Shown one piece after another: positions 15,989 to 24,569 of a stretch of 64,000 bases of DNA. The notes below the pieces were generated by a model. The model saw only the letters and a program-made list of their open reading frames with translations. It had not been told where the DNA came from and ran no database searches. A program made the position numbers and the translations under genes. Position 1 is the first letter of the stretch. Each line of letters begins with the position of its first letter. The stretch lies in assembly GCA_963802355.1 (NCBI GenBank), contig CAWDIV010000015.1, positions 1,054,001-1,118,000 of the forward strand. Direction: 5' to 3'. Source of the stretch: SG8-41 sp963802355. Its GTDB lineage: Bacteria > Pseudomonadota > Gammaproteobacteria > Burkholderiales > SG8-41.

Positions 15989-17321
15989 GTTGCAACTCCG
16001 TCATGAGCGGCTTGACGCTGCCGGCGCTTTCCAGTCCTTTGAGCACCCCGGCCATCCGGGCGGTCTTGTCCTTGCCGAAGCGCGGCACGACCAGCTCGTC
16101 GAACTTCCGGTCGAGCTCGGCCGGGGTCATGGTCTGATGCCAGACTTCCTCCGTCAGCGTCCTCCCGTCCCGCGTCTTGATCGTGACTATCGCATGCCGG
16201 CCGGCTTCCATGTCCTTCCAGTCCTCGCGACCGATGAATTTGACGCGCTGCTGCATTTCGTTCGCGGCCGCGTCCATCGCCCCGGCCGGATCGTGCAGCC
16301 GGTAGAAATCGAGCTTGCCATGAGCGGCTGCGATGGCGCACACCGTCAGCGCGGATATCGAGGCGTGGCGCGTGGTCGGGATGCGCCGCAAGCCGCGCTG
16401 TGGAATCTGCACCTCGACTTCCGCGATGTCGCGCGGCTGCAACGCGTTGCTTTCGATCAGGCCGAACACGCCCTGCAGGTAGGTCTGATTCGGGCTGCCG
16501 ACGGTATAACGCTTGTGCATGACGTCGGTGATCGAATAGTAGGTTCCGAGATCCTTCAGCATGTCGTCGCCCGCGCCCGGAGCGCTCAAGTACGCGTCGA
16601 ACAGGCTGTGCGATCCGTCCAGGATATCGAGCGGGGCGTGGCAGCCGTCCTGCGCCAGCAGCGCTGCAGTCACGCCGTTCCGGTTCGCGGCGCCGACCTG
16701 GAACGTCTTGCCCATGTGCGCCGGATCCTTCGTCATGTTGTCGGGACCGGCAGCCTGGTAGGCCGCGAGGCACATCGCGACCTGCATCTGCTCGCGGTTG
16801 ACGCCGAGCAGAAGCGCGGCGGCGACCGCGGAACTCACCGTCGCCACGACCGCGGTGGGATAGAAGCGGCGAGCGGCGTAATCGCGCTCGCGGTAGAAGA
16901 TGGTCATCAGCCGGCCGCCGACTTCATAGCCGAGCGCCACCGCGCGCAGCACGTCTGCGCCGCTGGCGCCCGTCCACTGCCCCACCGTAATCGCGGTCGG
17001 CACCGGTCCCGACGCGACATGCCCGCCCACCGACTTGAGATGCACGGGATCGGCTTCGTCCCCATGCGCCATGCCGCCGTTCGCCATCGCCGCATTCACC
17101 AGGCTGGTCAAGCCGGCGTGGCCGATCATCGTGCACTCCTCGGTCCCGCCCATGCGCCGCAGGAACTTGACGATCGCCACGACCTCGGGGAGCTGCGAGC
17201 ACGCGATCATCGCGCCGACCGAGTCGTATACGACGTCAACCGCCTTGCGGCGCGCTGCCTCCGGAATATCCTTCCAGCGCTGCGCGCACAACCATTCCGC
17301 GAGTTCCCCGGTGATCCCCAT
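15981..17321 (-). CDS. MmgE/PrpD family protein in the UGSC operon
   Basis: A 446-residue protein of the MmgE/PrpD family, distinct from the copy at 11512-12891. N-terminal LAEWLCAQRWKDIPEAARRKAVDVVYDSVGAMIACSQLP is split by normal family variation; GHAGLTSLVNAAMANGGMAHGDEADPVH gives the conserved HGxE/D-type region; C-terminal lid is full length. It overlaps the frameshifted TctC gene upstream and the TctC gene downstream, so it lies in the middle of a tight operon. Likely a hydratase/dehydratase or decarboxylase for the acid taken up with the receptors; the substrate is inferred only from context. Confidence 0.88.
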   Translation of the reverse strand: MGITGELAEWLCAQRWKDIPEAARRKAVDVVYDSVGAMIACSQLPEVVAIVKFLRRMGGTEECTMIGHAGLTSLVNAAMANGGMAHGDEADPVHLKSVGGHVASGPVPTAITVGQWTGASGADVLRAVALGYEVGGRLMTIFYRERDYAARRFYPTAVVATVSSAVAAALLLGVNREQMQVAMCLAAYQAAGPDNMTKDPAHMGKTFQVGAANRNGVTAALLAQDGCHAPLDILDGSHSLFDAYLSAPGAGDDMLKDLGTYYSITDVMHKRYTVGSPNQTYLQGVFGLIESNALQPRDIAEVEVQIPQRGLRRIPTTRHASISALTVCAIAAAHGKLDFYRLHDPAGAMDAAANEMQQRVKFIGREDWKDMEAGRHAIVTIKTRDGRTLTEEVWHQTMTPAELDRKFDELVVPRFGKDKTARMAGVLKGLESAGSVKPLMTELQHA

Positions 17322-18383
17322 AAACGGTTATGCTCCGGTCCAGATTGCGCGCGGGCGGACGGCGCAGCACCCCTCCACAGAAACCCCTGCCTCTTGGCCA
17401 GTCCCAGCTCGGCGAGTATCTTGCGGTAGGACTGCGCCTGCGCGTCCAGGTACCTGAGCGATTCAGCGCTGTTCATGTACGAGCTTTGCCATTCATTGTC
17501 GGCCAGCTCTTTTTTCCAATCCGGGCTCACGGCCAGCTTCGCGAACACGCCGTCCCAATAGCGCAATTGCCGCGCGTCGAGGCCCTTGGCGGCTATGAAC
17601 ATGCGGAAGCTCGGCATCACGGTGTTGTTGCCCTGCTCCCTCCACGTCGGAACGTCGGCGAACTTGCCGCCGACGCGCTGCGGCGCGGCTATCGCGACGA
17701 TCCTGATCTTCCCCGTGCCCAGCACCGGGATGTAGGTCGACATCGGCGTCGCCACCACGTCCACGTGCCCGCCCATCAGCGCGTTGGTGGCCTCGATGGA
17801 AGCCTTGAAGATCACCGTCTTGATCTTCGTCGGATCCACGCCCGCCGCCTTCAGCGCCAGCGCGATGCCGATGTGGTTGGCGTTGCCGACGCTCGTGCCG
17901 AACGCAAAAGAAACCGAATCCGGCGCAGCCCTTACCCGCTCGATGATGTCCTTGCCGGACTTGAGCGGACCGTCGGCCTTCACCGCGAATCCGATGTACC
18001 TCGCCATACAGGACGCTGACCGGCGTGAAGTGCGTGTAGTTGAGCGGGCTCACGCCCAATATGTAGTTCGTGAGCAGCGTCGCCGTCGCGGAGGCAAGGT
18101 AGTGCGCGTCACCCGTGAACTGGTTGAGATAGACGTAGGCGAGATTGCTGCCCCCGCCAGCCCGGTTGCTGACCGTAACGGTGGTGGGCACCAGGCCCTC
18201 CTGCATGATCTTCTGCATGATGCGGGCGGTGCGGTCCTGTCCTCCTCCCGCGCCACCCGGCACGATGAGCTCGACGTTCTTCTCGGGTTTCCATGTCTGC
18301 GCCATCGCCTGAGCGTGCGCAGGCGGGCTCAGCCACCATGCGAGAGCCAGTAGGGTGCCAGTCGAGATCCCGCGCCAGGTCAT
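17207..18383 (-). CDS. TctC/Bug-family solute receptor, first in the UGSC operon, frameshifted
   Basis: Two frames together make one receptor. From ATG 18383 the first frame gives the signal peptide and NVELIVPGGAGGGQDRTARI ... THFTPVSVLYGE; near 18000 the reading jumps to the frame giving IGFAVKADGPLKSGKDII ... FADVPTWREQGNN ... ILAELGLAK. After GLAK (about 17395), where the sisters stop, this frame runs on into the PrpD gene, so a second indel near the end is likely. No other damage is visible. A base-call error at about 18003 is more likely than a pseudogene, but the sequence cannot decide this. Confidence 0.8.
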
Positions 18384-18458
18384 TTCCAATTCGCCATACA
18401 GAAGTTATGCCCGCGCGCGGTGGCGCTGCCGACCATCCCGCGTTCTGGCGCGCGGGTA

Positions 18459-20072
18459 TCAGTTCTTGAAGCGCACCGGCCTGGTCACGGGATTGTAGCT
18501 GAACGAGGTCGGAACGAACTGCGAGTGAATGCCGGCGCCGCCCGCCACGACGATGTGGATGTGCGCCGGATGGTCCGCGATGCCGATGTGTCCGGGTCGC
18601 CCGCCTGCGCGAACAAGCGAGAGCGGCGGCGCTTGAGGCCTCGCGCATGCGCGCGGAAGCCGCGACAGCGGAATGCGCGCGTGCCGGAAGAGATGCTGCC
18701 GTATGGAGTCCTTGGTGTAGCCGTCGCGCGCGAGGACGCCGGCGTGCTCGGGACCAAGCACGATGACCGGTCCTGTGGGGAAGATCACGTTGTTGTGGCC
18801 GAGCGCCGTCATCGCACCGACGAAGTGATCGAGTATCTCGGCCCCGGTCTCGCAGCCATAGGTGAAAATGTTGTGGCCGGCGGATGCGCCGATCACGGAT
18901 ACGGTGCTTTCTTCAGGGCGGTAGCCGTGTTCGACGTGAAACGGCTGCCAGGGGTTTTCGGCCTCGTTCTCCGCAATGCAGAAGGTGAACTTGCCGGTCT
19001 GGCCCTGCGTCGACATGTCGGTCTCCCCCGGCTTGTCGCCGCCGGCGTTGCGCAGCACGAGTTGCAGCGCACGGCCGACCGTGGCGTTGGCGCGGCAACC
19101 TTGTCCGAACACGTTGCCGCGGGCATTGAAGCCGAGCGCCTGCACGGCAGGCCCGTTGACGATGATGAAGGGCGTCGTCGTGTTGGTCGCTGTCTGTATG
19201 CCGTAGAGGCGGCACTCGTCATCGAGCACGGCTTCGACGGCGGCCAGCACCACCGGGAAATACTCGGGCCGGCAACCGGCCATGACGGCGTTGACGGCGA
19301 TCTTCTCGATCGCGGCCATGCGCATGCGTGGCGGAATCGGACCGATCTTTTCATCCGGATCACGGTCCACCGTTGCGAGCATCGCCCGCACCGCCTGCTC
19401 CGTGGGAGGCACGACTGGCAGCCCGTCACTCCAACCCTGCTCGAAAAAAAACTCCTGCACGGCGTCCGGCGTATCGTCGAGCCCGACGCGCTCCGGCAAG
19501 TGCTCGCGCCCGAGCTCACGCGATGGCGGCGCGCGTTGCGTCAGAGCCGACACCAGATGATCCACGACCGCGCTCGCGCGCTCGTGGACCACCCCTTCCG
19601 GCGCGGAATGCATGGGATGCGGTATCTCGACGACGGGAAGGTCCGCCATCCCCCGGCCGGCGGCCTGAAACTGCGCCGCGCGATAGAACGCGCTGCTGCA
19701 CACCGTCGCCGTGGGTATCCCGCGGCGTTCCAGCGTGACGCCGTCGGCCACGCTCATCGAGGTCGAGGTGCCGCAGTCGCCGAAACACTGGATCACCGCA
19801 TCGTACTCGACGAGTTTCGCCACATCGGAGTCGGTGAGCTGGTCCTTGGGCGCGAGCTTGCGTATCGTCGCACCCGTCTTCACCCCGTGCATTTCCTCGA
19901 GCAACGGCCTCAAACGGCCGAGGAACAGGTCGGCGTTCTGCTTGCTGTTGTCCACGAAAGCGACGCGCGCCCCGCGCAGCTGCGACAAGGCCGGGGCTGC
20001 TGGAACGGAGCGAACGGCATCGAAGATCGCGGGATTGAGCACGGTCAGCTTTTGCACGGCGGAATCCTCCAT
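18459..20072 (-). CDS. UGSC-like two-domain protein
   Basis: A 537-residue protein. The first 190 residues match the UGSC (seleno)protein pattern: a Rossmann-like start (RGARVAFVDNSKQNAD), HGVKTG, then GDCGTSTSMSVADGVTLERRGIPT. The family's (U/C)-G-S-C redox-like motif is C100-G-T-S here, keeping the first Cys but not the second. The remaining 340 residues are the large domain often found with UGSC proteins (EFFFEQGWSDGLPVVPPTE, NVFGQGCRANATVGRALQL, TGKFTFCIAENEAENPW). Function unknown; the motif suggests thiol chemistry. It is the first gene of the TctC-PrpD operon and faces a LysR gene. Confidence 0.75.
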   Translation of the reverse strand: MEDSAVQKLTVLNPAIFDAVRSVPAAPALSQLRGARVAFVDNSKQNADLFLGRLRPLLEEMHGVKTGATIRKLAPKDQLTDSDVAKLVEYDAVIQCFGDCGTSTSMSVADGVTLERRGIPTATVCSSAFYRAAQFQAAGRGMADLPVVEIPHPMHSAPEGVVHERASAVVDHLVSALTQRAPPSRELGREHLPERVGLDDTPDAVQEFFFEQGWSDGLPVVPPTEQAVRAMLATVDRDPDEKIGPIPPRMRMAAIEKIAVNAVMAGCRPEYFPVVLAAVEAVLDDECRLYGIQTATNTTTPFIIVNGPAVQALGFNARGNVFGQGCRANATVGRALQLVLRNAGGDKPGETDMSTQGQTGKFTFCIAENEAENPWQPFHVEHGYRPEESTVSVIGASAGHNIFTYGCETGAEILDHFVGAMTALGHNNVIFPTGPVIVLGPEHAGVLARDGYTKDSIRQHLFRHARIPLSRLPRACARPQAPPLSLVRAGGRPGHIGIADHPAHIHIVVAGGAGIHSQFVPTSFSYNPVTRPVRFKN

Positions 20073-20133
20073 TAGGAAACGGGCATTTTAGCTGCCGCGT
20101 CTTATGCGCTCAATGGCCGGTGAATGCATAGTC

Positions 20134-20153
20134 TTATATCATATTTGATATAA
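20134..20153. promoter_or_regulatory. Perfect palindrome in the divergent promoter of the UGSC operon and LysR gene
   Basis: An 8-bp perfect dyad with a 4-base spacer (TTATATCA-TATT-TGATATAA). LysR-type regulators bind AT-rich dyads of the T-N11-A type between their own gene and the target operon, and this one sits there. Its overlap with an ATG at 20153 argues that the regulator starts at the next ATG (20162). Confidence 0.6.
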
Positions 20154-20161
20154 TGCACTCC

Positions 20162-21114
20162 ATGCGGCTGGAGCAGCTCGAATGCGTCTGCGAGATCGTC
20201 AAGCAGGGACTCAGCGTGTCCGGCGCCGCGGCGGCGCTGCACACCTCACAACCCGCCGTCAGCCGGCAGCTGCGCGCCCTCGAGCGCGAGCTGGGCATGG
20301 ACCTCTTCGTTCGCAATCACAAGCGCCTCGCCGGCATCACCGCGCCGGGGCAGGCGGTCATCGCCGCGGCGCAGCGCATGCTGACCGAGGCGGGCAACAT
20401 GCGGAAAATCGGCCGCGACTCCGCCGCCGTTCAGAGCGGAACCCTGGTGGTGGCGACCACTCACACCCAGGCGCGCCATGCGCTCCCCAAGGTCGTCAAG
20501 CGCTTTACCGCCCGGTATCCGGAAGTCGAGCTGACGCTGCGGCAGGGCAATCCGCCTGCCGTCGCCGACATGGTGCGGGCCGGCGAGGCCGACATCGCGA
20601 TCGCCAGCGAGGCGCCGGCGCGCTCGCCGGCGCTCGTATGCTGCCCGCCTATCAGCTGGAACGGATCGTATTGACTCCGCCGCGGCACGCGCTGCTCCGG
20701 CAGCGTCTTACCCTGGAACGGCTGGCCGGCTACCCCATCATCACCTACGACGAAGCCTTCGTCGGCCGCTCGCGCGTAATGCGCGCGTTCGAGGCCAAAG
20801 GATTGAAGCCGCGCATCGTGTTGAGCGCTATCGACACGGATGTCATCAAGACCCACGTCGAGACCGGTCTCGGTATCGCCATCGTGGCAAAGATGGCGTA
20901 CGACGCGCGCCGCGACCGGGGTCTGCGCGCTATCGACGCCAGCCACCTGTTCGAGCCCAACACGATCTACGTCACGCTGCGCCGGGACGGCTATCTGCGG
21001 CGCTACGCGCTCGACTTCATCGAGTGGTTCGCGCCGCATCTCAAGCACGACATCGTCGTGCAGGCGCTGCGCGGGCCGGGATCCCCCGCGCGGATTACGG
21101 CCGGGACGCCTTGA
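20162..21114 (+). CDS. LysR family regulator, CysB-like, frameshifted
   Basis: The N-terminal frame gives a CysB/Cbl-type DNA-binding domain (MRLEQLECVCEIVKQGLSV, ALHTSQPAVSRQLRALE, HKRLAGITAPGQ) and the start of the effector domain (VVATTHTQARHALPKVVKRF). At about 20630-20640 the reading moves to another frame that completes it (MLPAYQLERIVLTPPRHALL ... VETGLGIAIVAKMAY ... FIEWF). One inserted or lost base explains the break. It faces the UGSC-TctC-PrpD operon across a perfect palindrome and is the obvious candidate regulator. CysB relatives sense sulfur compounds; a sulfonated or thiol ligand would suit the UGSC gene, but that is speculation. Confidence 0.8.
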
Positions 21115-21172
21115 TACAGCCGGCGCTATCCGCTGTGATAAGATTTCCAACGTAGCCCGGGCGCAAAAACCG

Positions 21173-22543
21173 ATGCCGCTCTCGCCCCTCACCGCTCTTT
21201 CCCCGCTCGACGGCCGTTACCACGAGAAGCTTTCCCTGCTACGGGACAACTTCAGCGAGCTCGCGCTCATCCGCTACCGCGTGCTAATCGAAGTTGAATG
21301 GTTGAAGGCGCTCGCGCGGGAGCGGGCGATCGCGGAAGTGCCGGCGTTCACGCCGCCGGCGATAGCCGCGCTCGACGCACTCGGCGCCGGCTTTTCGGAG
21401 GCGGACGGAACGGCGGTCAAGAAGATCGAAGCAAAGATCAATCACGACGTGAAGGCGATCGAGTACTTCATGCGCGAGAAGCTCGCGGAGAACCGCGAAG
21501 TCATGAAGGTCGCCGAGTTCATCCACTTCGCCTGCACCTCGGAAGACATCAACAACCTAGCTCATGCACTGATGCTCAAACGGGCGCGAGACGATGTGAT
21601 GCTGCCTGCACTCGACGCCGTCATCGGGAAGTTGAACGACATGGCGCGCGAGCTCGCGGATGCGGCCATGCTTGCGCGCACTCACGGCCAGCCGGCCAGC
21701 CCGACCACGATGGGCAAGGAGCTCGCCAACGTGGCGCGACGGCTCGCACGCGGCCGCGGGCGCATTGCCGCGGTCACGTTGAGCGGAAAGTTGAACGGCG
21801 CGGTGGGCAACTACAACGCGCATCTCGCCGCCTATCCGACGGTCGACTGGGAGCAGCTCGCCCGGACGTTCGTCGAGAGCCTGGGGCTCGAATTCAACGC
21901 CTATACCACGCAAATAGAGCCCCACGACGCGATCGCCGAGCTGCTCGACGCGTACGCGGGGGTAAACGCCGTATTGATCGACCTCGACCGCGATGCGTGG
22001 GGCTACATAGCGCTCGGATACTTCCGGCAGAAAGCGGCGGGCGCCGAGGTCGGTTCCTCCACCATGCCGCACAAGGTGAACCCGATAGACTTCGAGAACT
22101 CCGAGGGTAATCTGGGCCTCGCGAACGCGCTGCTCAGACACATGAGCGACAAGCTCCCGATTTCGCGCTGGCAGCGCGACCTCACCGACTCCACGGTGCT
22201 CCGCAATCTCGGAGTCGCGCTCGGCCACGCGCTGCTCGGATACGATTCCTGCCTGCGCGGCTTGCGCCGGCTGGAAGTCGACCGGCAGCGTCTCAATGAG
22301 GATCTGGACAGCAACTGGGAAGTGCTCGCCGAGCCGATTCAGACCGTGATGCGGCGCTACGGCGTCACCGGCGGCTATGAGAAGTTGAAGGAGCTGACGC
22401 GCGGCCAGACCGGGATTACGCGCGAGACCTTGCACGCTCTCATCAAGGATCTGGGCATACCCGACCCAGAGAAGAAACGCCTGCTGGCGATGACGCCGGC
22501 TACGTACATCGGCAAGGCAGCCGAGCTCGCCAAAAAAGTTTGA
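21173..22543 (+). CDS. purB: Adenylosuccinate lyase
   Basis: PurB releases fumarate at two steps of purine synthesis (SAICAR to AICAR and adenylosuccinate to AMP). Start ATG 21173 gives 456 residues, the length of the E. coli enzyme. Signature: HFACTSEDINNLAHA, TRTHGQPASPTTMGKE-like (ARTHGQPASPTTMGKE), and GSSTMPHKVNPIDFENSEGN with the flexible catalytic Ser loop. The N-terminus (LSPLDGRYHEKLSLLRDNFSE) is of the gammaproteobacterial/betaproteobacterial type. It follows the LysR gene in the same direction; the purine genes purM and purN are about 18 kb away. Confidence 0.97.
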   Translation: MPLSPLTALSPLDGRYHEKLSLLRDNFSELALIRYRVLIEVEWLKALARERAIAEVPAFTPPAIAALDALGAGFSEADGTAVKKIEAKINHDVKAIEYFMREKLAENREVMKVAEFIHFACTSEDINNLAHALMLKRARDDVMLPALDAVIGKLNDMARELADAAMLARTHGQPASPTTMGKELANVARRLARGRGRIAAVTLSGKLNGAVGNYNAHLAAYPTVDWEQLARTFVESLGLEFNAYTTQIEPHDAIAELLDAYAGVNAVLIDLDRDAWGYIALGYFRQKAAGAEVGSSTMPHKVNPIDFENSEGNLGLANALLRHMSDKLPISRWQRDLTDSTVLRNLGVALGHALLGYDSCLRGLRRLEVDRQRLNEDLDSNWEVLAEPIQTVMRRYGVTGGYEKLKELTRGQTGITRETLHALIKDLGIPDPEKKRLLAMTPATYIGKAAELAKKV

Positions 22544-22658
22544 CCAAGCCCAGGCTACCCGTGATCTTGTTTATCTGGCCCTCACATAAGTGAGCCAAGC
22601 ACGCCCTAAAGCACGTGAAGTCAGCGCAAGTCTTGAACCCGCCCTCACCCTTTCGACA

Positions 22659-22686
22659 CGTCACTCGTCACCCGTCACTCGTCACG
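22659..22686. repeat. Pyrimidine-rich heptamer array before the AhpD-like gene
   Basis: Four 7-bp units (CGTCACT, CGTCACC, CGTCACT, CGTCACG) end ten bases before the start at 22697. Its complement (GTGACGG type) begins at the end of the same gene (23222), so the gene is bracketed by mutually complementary arrays. Rest of the 22544-22696 spacer shows no gene. Confidence 0.8.
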
Positions 22687-22696
22687 CACTATCACT

Positions 22697-23227
22697 ATGG
22701 CCCGCGTAACTCCGATTGACGAGCGCAGCCATCCCGAGCTCGCCGGGCTCATCGCAAGGATCCGCGGCGCGCGCGGTGGGCGTCTGCTCAACTTCTATCG
22801 CGCGCTGTTGCACAGCCCGCCGCTGGCGGCCACCTGGCTGGAGTTCAACAACGCGGTGCGCTACCAAACCGGCGTCGACGACCGCTTGCGCGAACTCGCC
22901 ATCATGCGTGTCGCGATCCTGAACCGCGCGGATTACGTGCTGAGTATCCACAAGGCCCGCTATGCCGGGCCGGCGGGCGTCACGCCGGCACAATCCGAAG
23001 CCCTGGCTGACTGGAGCAGCTCGAGGCATTTTGGACCCGGCGACAAGGCGCTGCTCGCTTACGTGGACGCAATGACCCGCGACGTGGAGGTCCCGGATGC
23101 GGTGTTCGACGCGGTGCGGGAGCATTTCAGCGAGCGCCAGGCCGTGGAATTGACCGTTCTCATCGCCGCCTACAATCTCCATACCCGCGTGCTCAAGGCG
23201 CTCGATGTCGATCCTGAGAAGGCGTGA
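22697..23227 (+). CDS. Carboxymuconolactone decarboxylase (AhpD-like) family protein
   Basis: A 176-residue helical protein with the CMD/AhpD pattern (LRELAIMRVAILNRADYVLSIH, conserved Glu/Tyr/His helix). The redox CxxC of AhpD is absent, so it belongs to the non-peroxidase group, often a decarboxylase or of unknown activity in aromatic catabolism. The length and the N-terminal LLNFYRALLHSPPLAATWLEF are typical. The hydroxyacid dehydrogenase follows in the same direction across a heptamer-array hairpin. Confidence 0.85.
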   Translation: MARVTPIDERSHPELAGLIARIRGARGGRLLNFYRALLHSPPLAATWLEFNNAVRYQTGVDDRLRELAIMRVAILNRADYVLSIHKARYAGPAGVTPAQSEALADWSSSRHFGPGDKALLAYVDAMTRDVEVPDAVFDAVREHFSERQAVELTVLIAAYNLHTRVLKALDVDPEKA

Positions 23228-23341
23228 TGAGTGACGGGTGATGAGTGATGCGTGTTCGTAATGCCCAGAAGCCAAAGCGCAGGGGCGTGAAAGCACCAGC
23301 GGGACGGACCAACCCCATCACCCATCACCCATCACCCATCA
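23222..23341. repeat. Inverted pair of heptamer arrays between AhpD-like and dehydrogenase genes
   Basis: Left arm 23222-23249 (GCGTGAT, GAGTGAC, GGGTGAT, GAGTGAT) contains the TGA stop of the AhpD-like gene; right arm 23314-23341 is four units of CCCATCA. The arms are complementary over about 28 bp and leave a 64-bp loop. Confidence 0.88.
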
Positions 23342-23352
23342 CCCGGCCCCTC

Positions 23353-24444
23353 GTGGTCGTCGAGGACGACGCCTTCACGCGTATCATCGAGATCGTCCTC
23401 GATCCGGCGGTCGCGCCCGCCCGGATCGCCGCTTTCGCTCACTTTTTCGGCCACGAGCTGCCGGACTTTCCGAGGTGGTGCGCGCGGTTGCGCGAGCGCC
23501 TCGGATTCCTCCATCCGGCCCGCGTCGAGCTCGTCACTACGCAGGAAGCGCTGGCGGCGAACCTCGCTGGCGCAACGGCTGCAGTCGTGGAATCGCTGGA
23601 GATCGGCCCGCGGGAGCTGGCTGAGGCACAGCAACTGCGGGTCGTGCAGAAGTTCGGCATGGTCACTGCGAACATCGATATGCAAACGTGCAATGCGCGC
23701 GGTGTGCGCGTTTTGACCCTGAGGCGCCGGGCCAACATCGCCTGTGCGGAGCACACGATGGGCCTGATGCTCGCGCTCGCGCGCAAGATCACGGAAACCA
23801 ACGGATTGGTGAGCGCCGGGCGCTTGACTGCCGCCGGCCATGCGCCGACGCAGTACGACCGCGCGCACACGGGCAACTCCAACTGGGCCCGAATCAAGGG
23901 CGTGCGCACGCTCAACGGCAAGCAGCTCGGGATCTTCGGGCTGGGCGAGATCGGCCGCGAGCTCGCCGTGCGCGCGGCCGCCTTCGGCATGCGCATCGTC
24001 TACACCCAGCGCCGGCGCCTGTCCCCGGACGAAGAACGACGCTACGGCGCCGCCTGGTGCACGCTGGATGAGCTGCTGGCACACTCTGATGTCGTGAGCC
24101 TGCACCTTCCCGGCAATTCCGCCACACGGGGGATCATCGGCGCTCGCGAACTCAGCTCGATCAAACCCGGCGCGTTTCTCGTCAACATCGCGCGCGCGGA
24201 CCTGGTGAACCGCGACGCCCTGCTCGACGCCTTGCGCGCGGGCCGGCTTGGCGGGTTTGCGCTCGACCCGCTGTACGAGGCGCCGGGCCGCGATGACGAC
24301 CCGCTGCTCGGCTTCCGTAACGTCGTCATCACGCCTCACCTCGCAGCCCAGCCGCGTTTCAACGCACTGGAAGATTTTGAAGAGCTGCTGACGGGACTGG
24401 ACGCTGCGCTAAGTAGCGGCGGGGAACGGGCCCCTTCCGTGTAG
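23353..24444 (+). CDS. D-isomer-specific 2-hydroxyacid dehydrogenase
   Basis: An NAD(P)-dependent dehydrogenase with the Rossmann motif GIFGLGEIGRELAVRAAAFG (GxGxxG), the catalytic-domain Arg in NIARADLVN, the Asp/Glu region GGFALDPLYEAPG and His in ITPHLAAQP. Start is uncertain: GTG 23353 begins the fold directly (VVVEDDAF), while GTG/ATG at 23245/23248 would translate the heptamer array into an Ile-Thr-His-Pro-rich lead; I prefer the first. Full length otherwise. Possible substrate is a 2-keto/hydroxy acid. The last codons overlap the GC-rich hairpin element at 24418. Confidence 0.82.
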   Translation: MVVEDDAFTRIIEIVLDPAVAPARIAAFAHFFGHELPDFPRWCARLRERLGFLHPARVELVTTQEALAANLAGATAAVVESLEIGPRELAEAQQLRVVQKFGMVTANIDMQTCNARGVRVLTLRRRANIACAEHTMGLMLALARKITETNGLVSAGRLTAAGHAPTQYDRAHTGNSNWARIKGVRTLNGKQLGIFGLGEIGRELAVRAAAFGMRIVYTQRRRLSPDEERRYGAAWCTLDELLAHSDVVSLHLPGNSATRGIIGARELSSIKPGAFLVNIARADLVNRDALLDALRAGRLGGFALDPLYEAPGRDDDPLLGFRNVVITPHLAAQPRFNALEDFEELLTGLDAALSSGGERAPSV

Positions 24445-24494
24445 AGCTTTCGGAGCCTTCCCGTTCCCCCCGCACCCCCCGGTCGCACAATGAA
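24418..24494. repeat. GC-rich interspersed hairpin element, copy 1
   Basis: Contains a 10-bp perfect inverted repeat GGGGAACGGG / CCCGTTCCCC around a conserved centre (GCCCCTTCCG ... CTTTCGG), followed by GGTCGCACAATGAA. The same order recurs at 53211-53280 with a half copy at 53174-53202. The stop codon of the dehydrogenase lies inside the element. It may act as a 3' end or be a REP-like repeat. Confidence 0.65.
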
Positions 24495-24569
24495 GCAGCA
24501 TCGCGGAGAATGAGCAGGTACGCCGGTCGCCGCCAAGAATACAAAATGGGAACCCGCGGACCCACGCCA

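Noticed and set aside
18459..20072. Selenocysteine at the UGSC motif
   Set aside because: The codon at the motif is a normal Cys codon in an open frame; no in-frame TGA is present there, so there is no sign of recoding.
23245..23352. N-terminal extension of the hydroxyacid dehydrogenase beginning in the heptamer array
   Set aside because: The extra 36 residues are coded by the array and loop and have no counterpart in the fold; a GTG at 23353 starts the domain directly. The longer start cannot be fully excluded.
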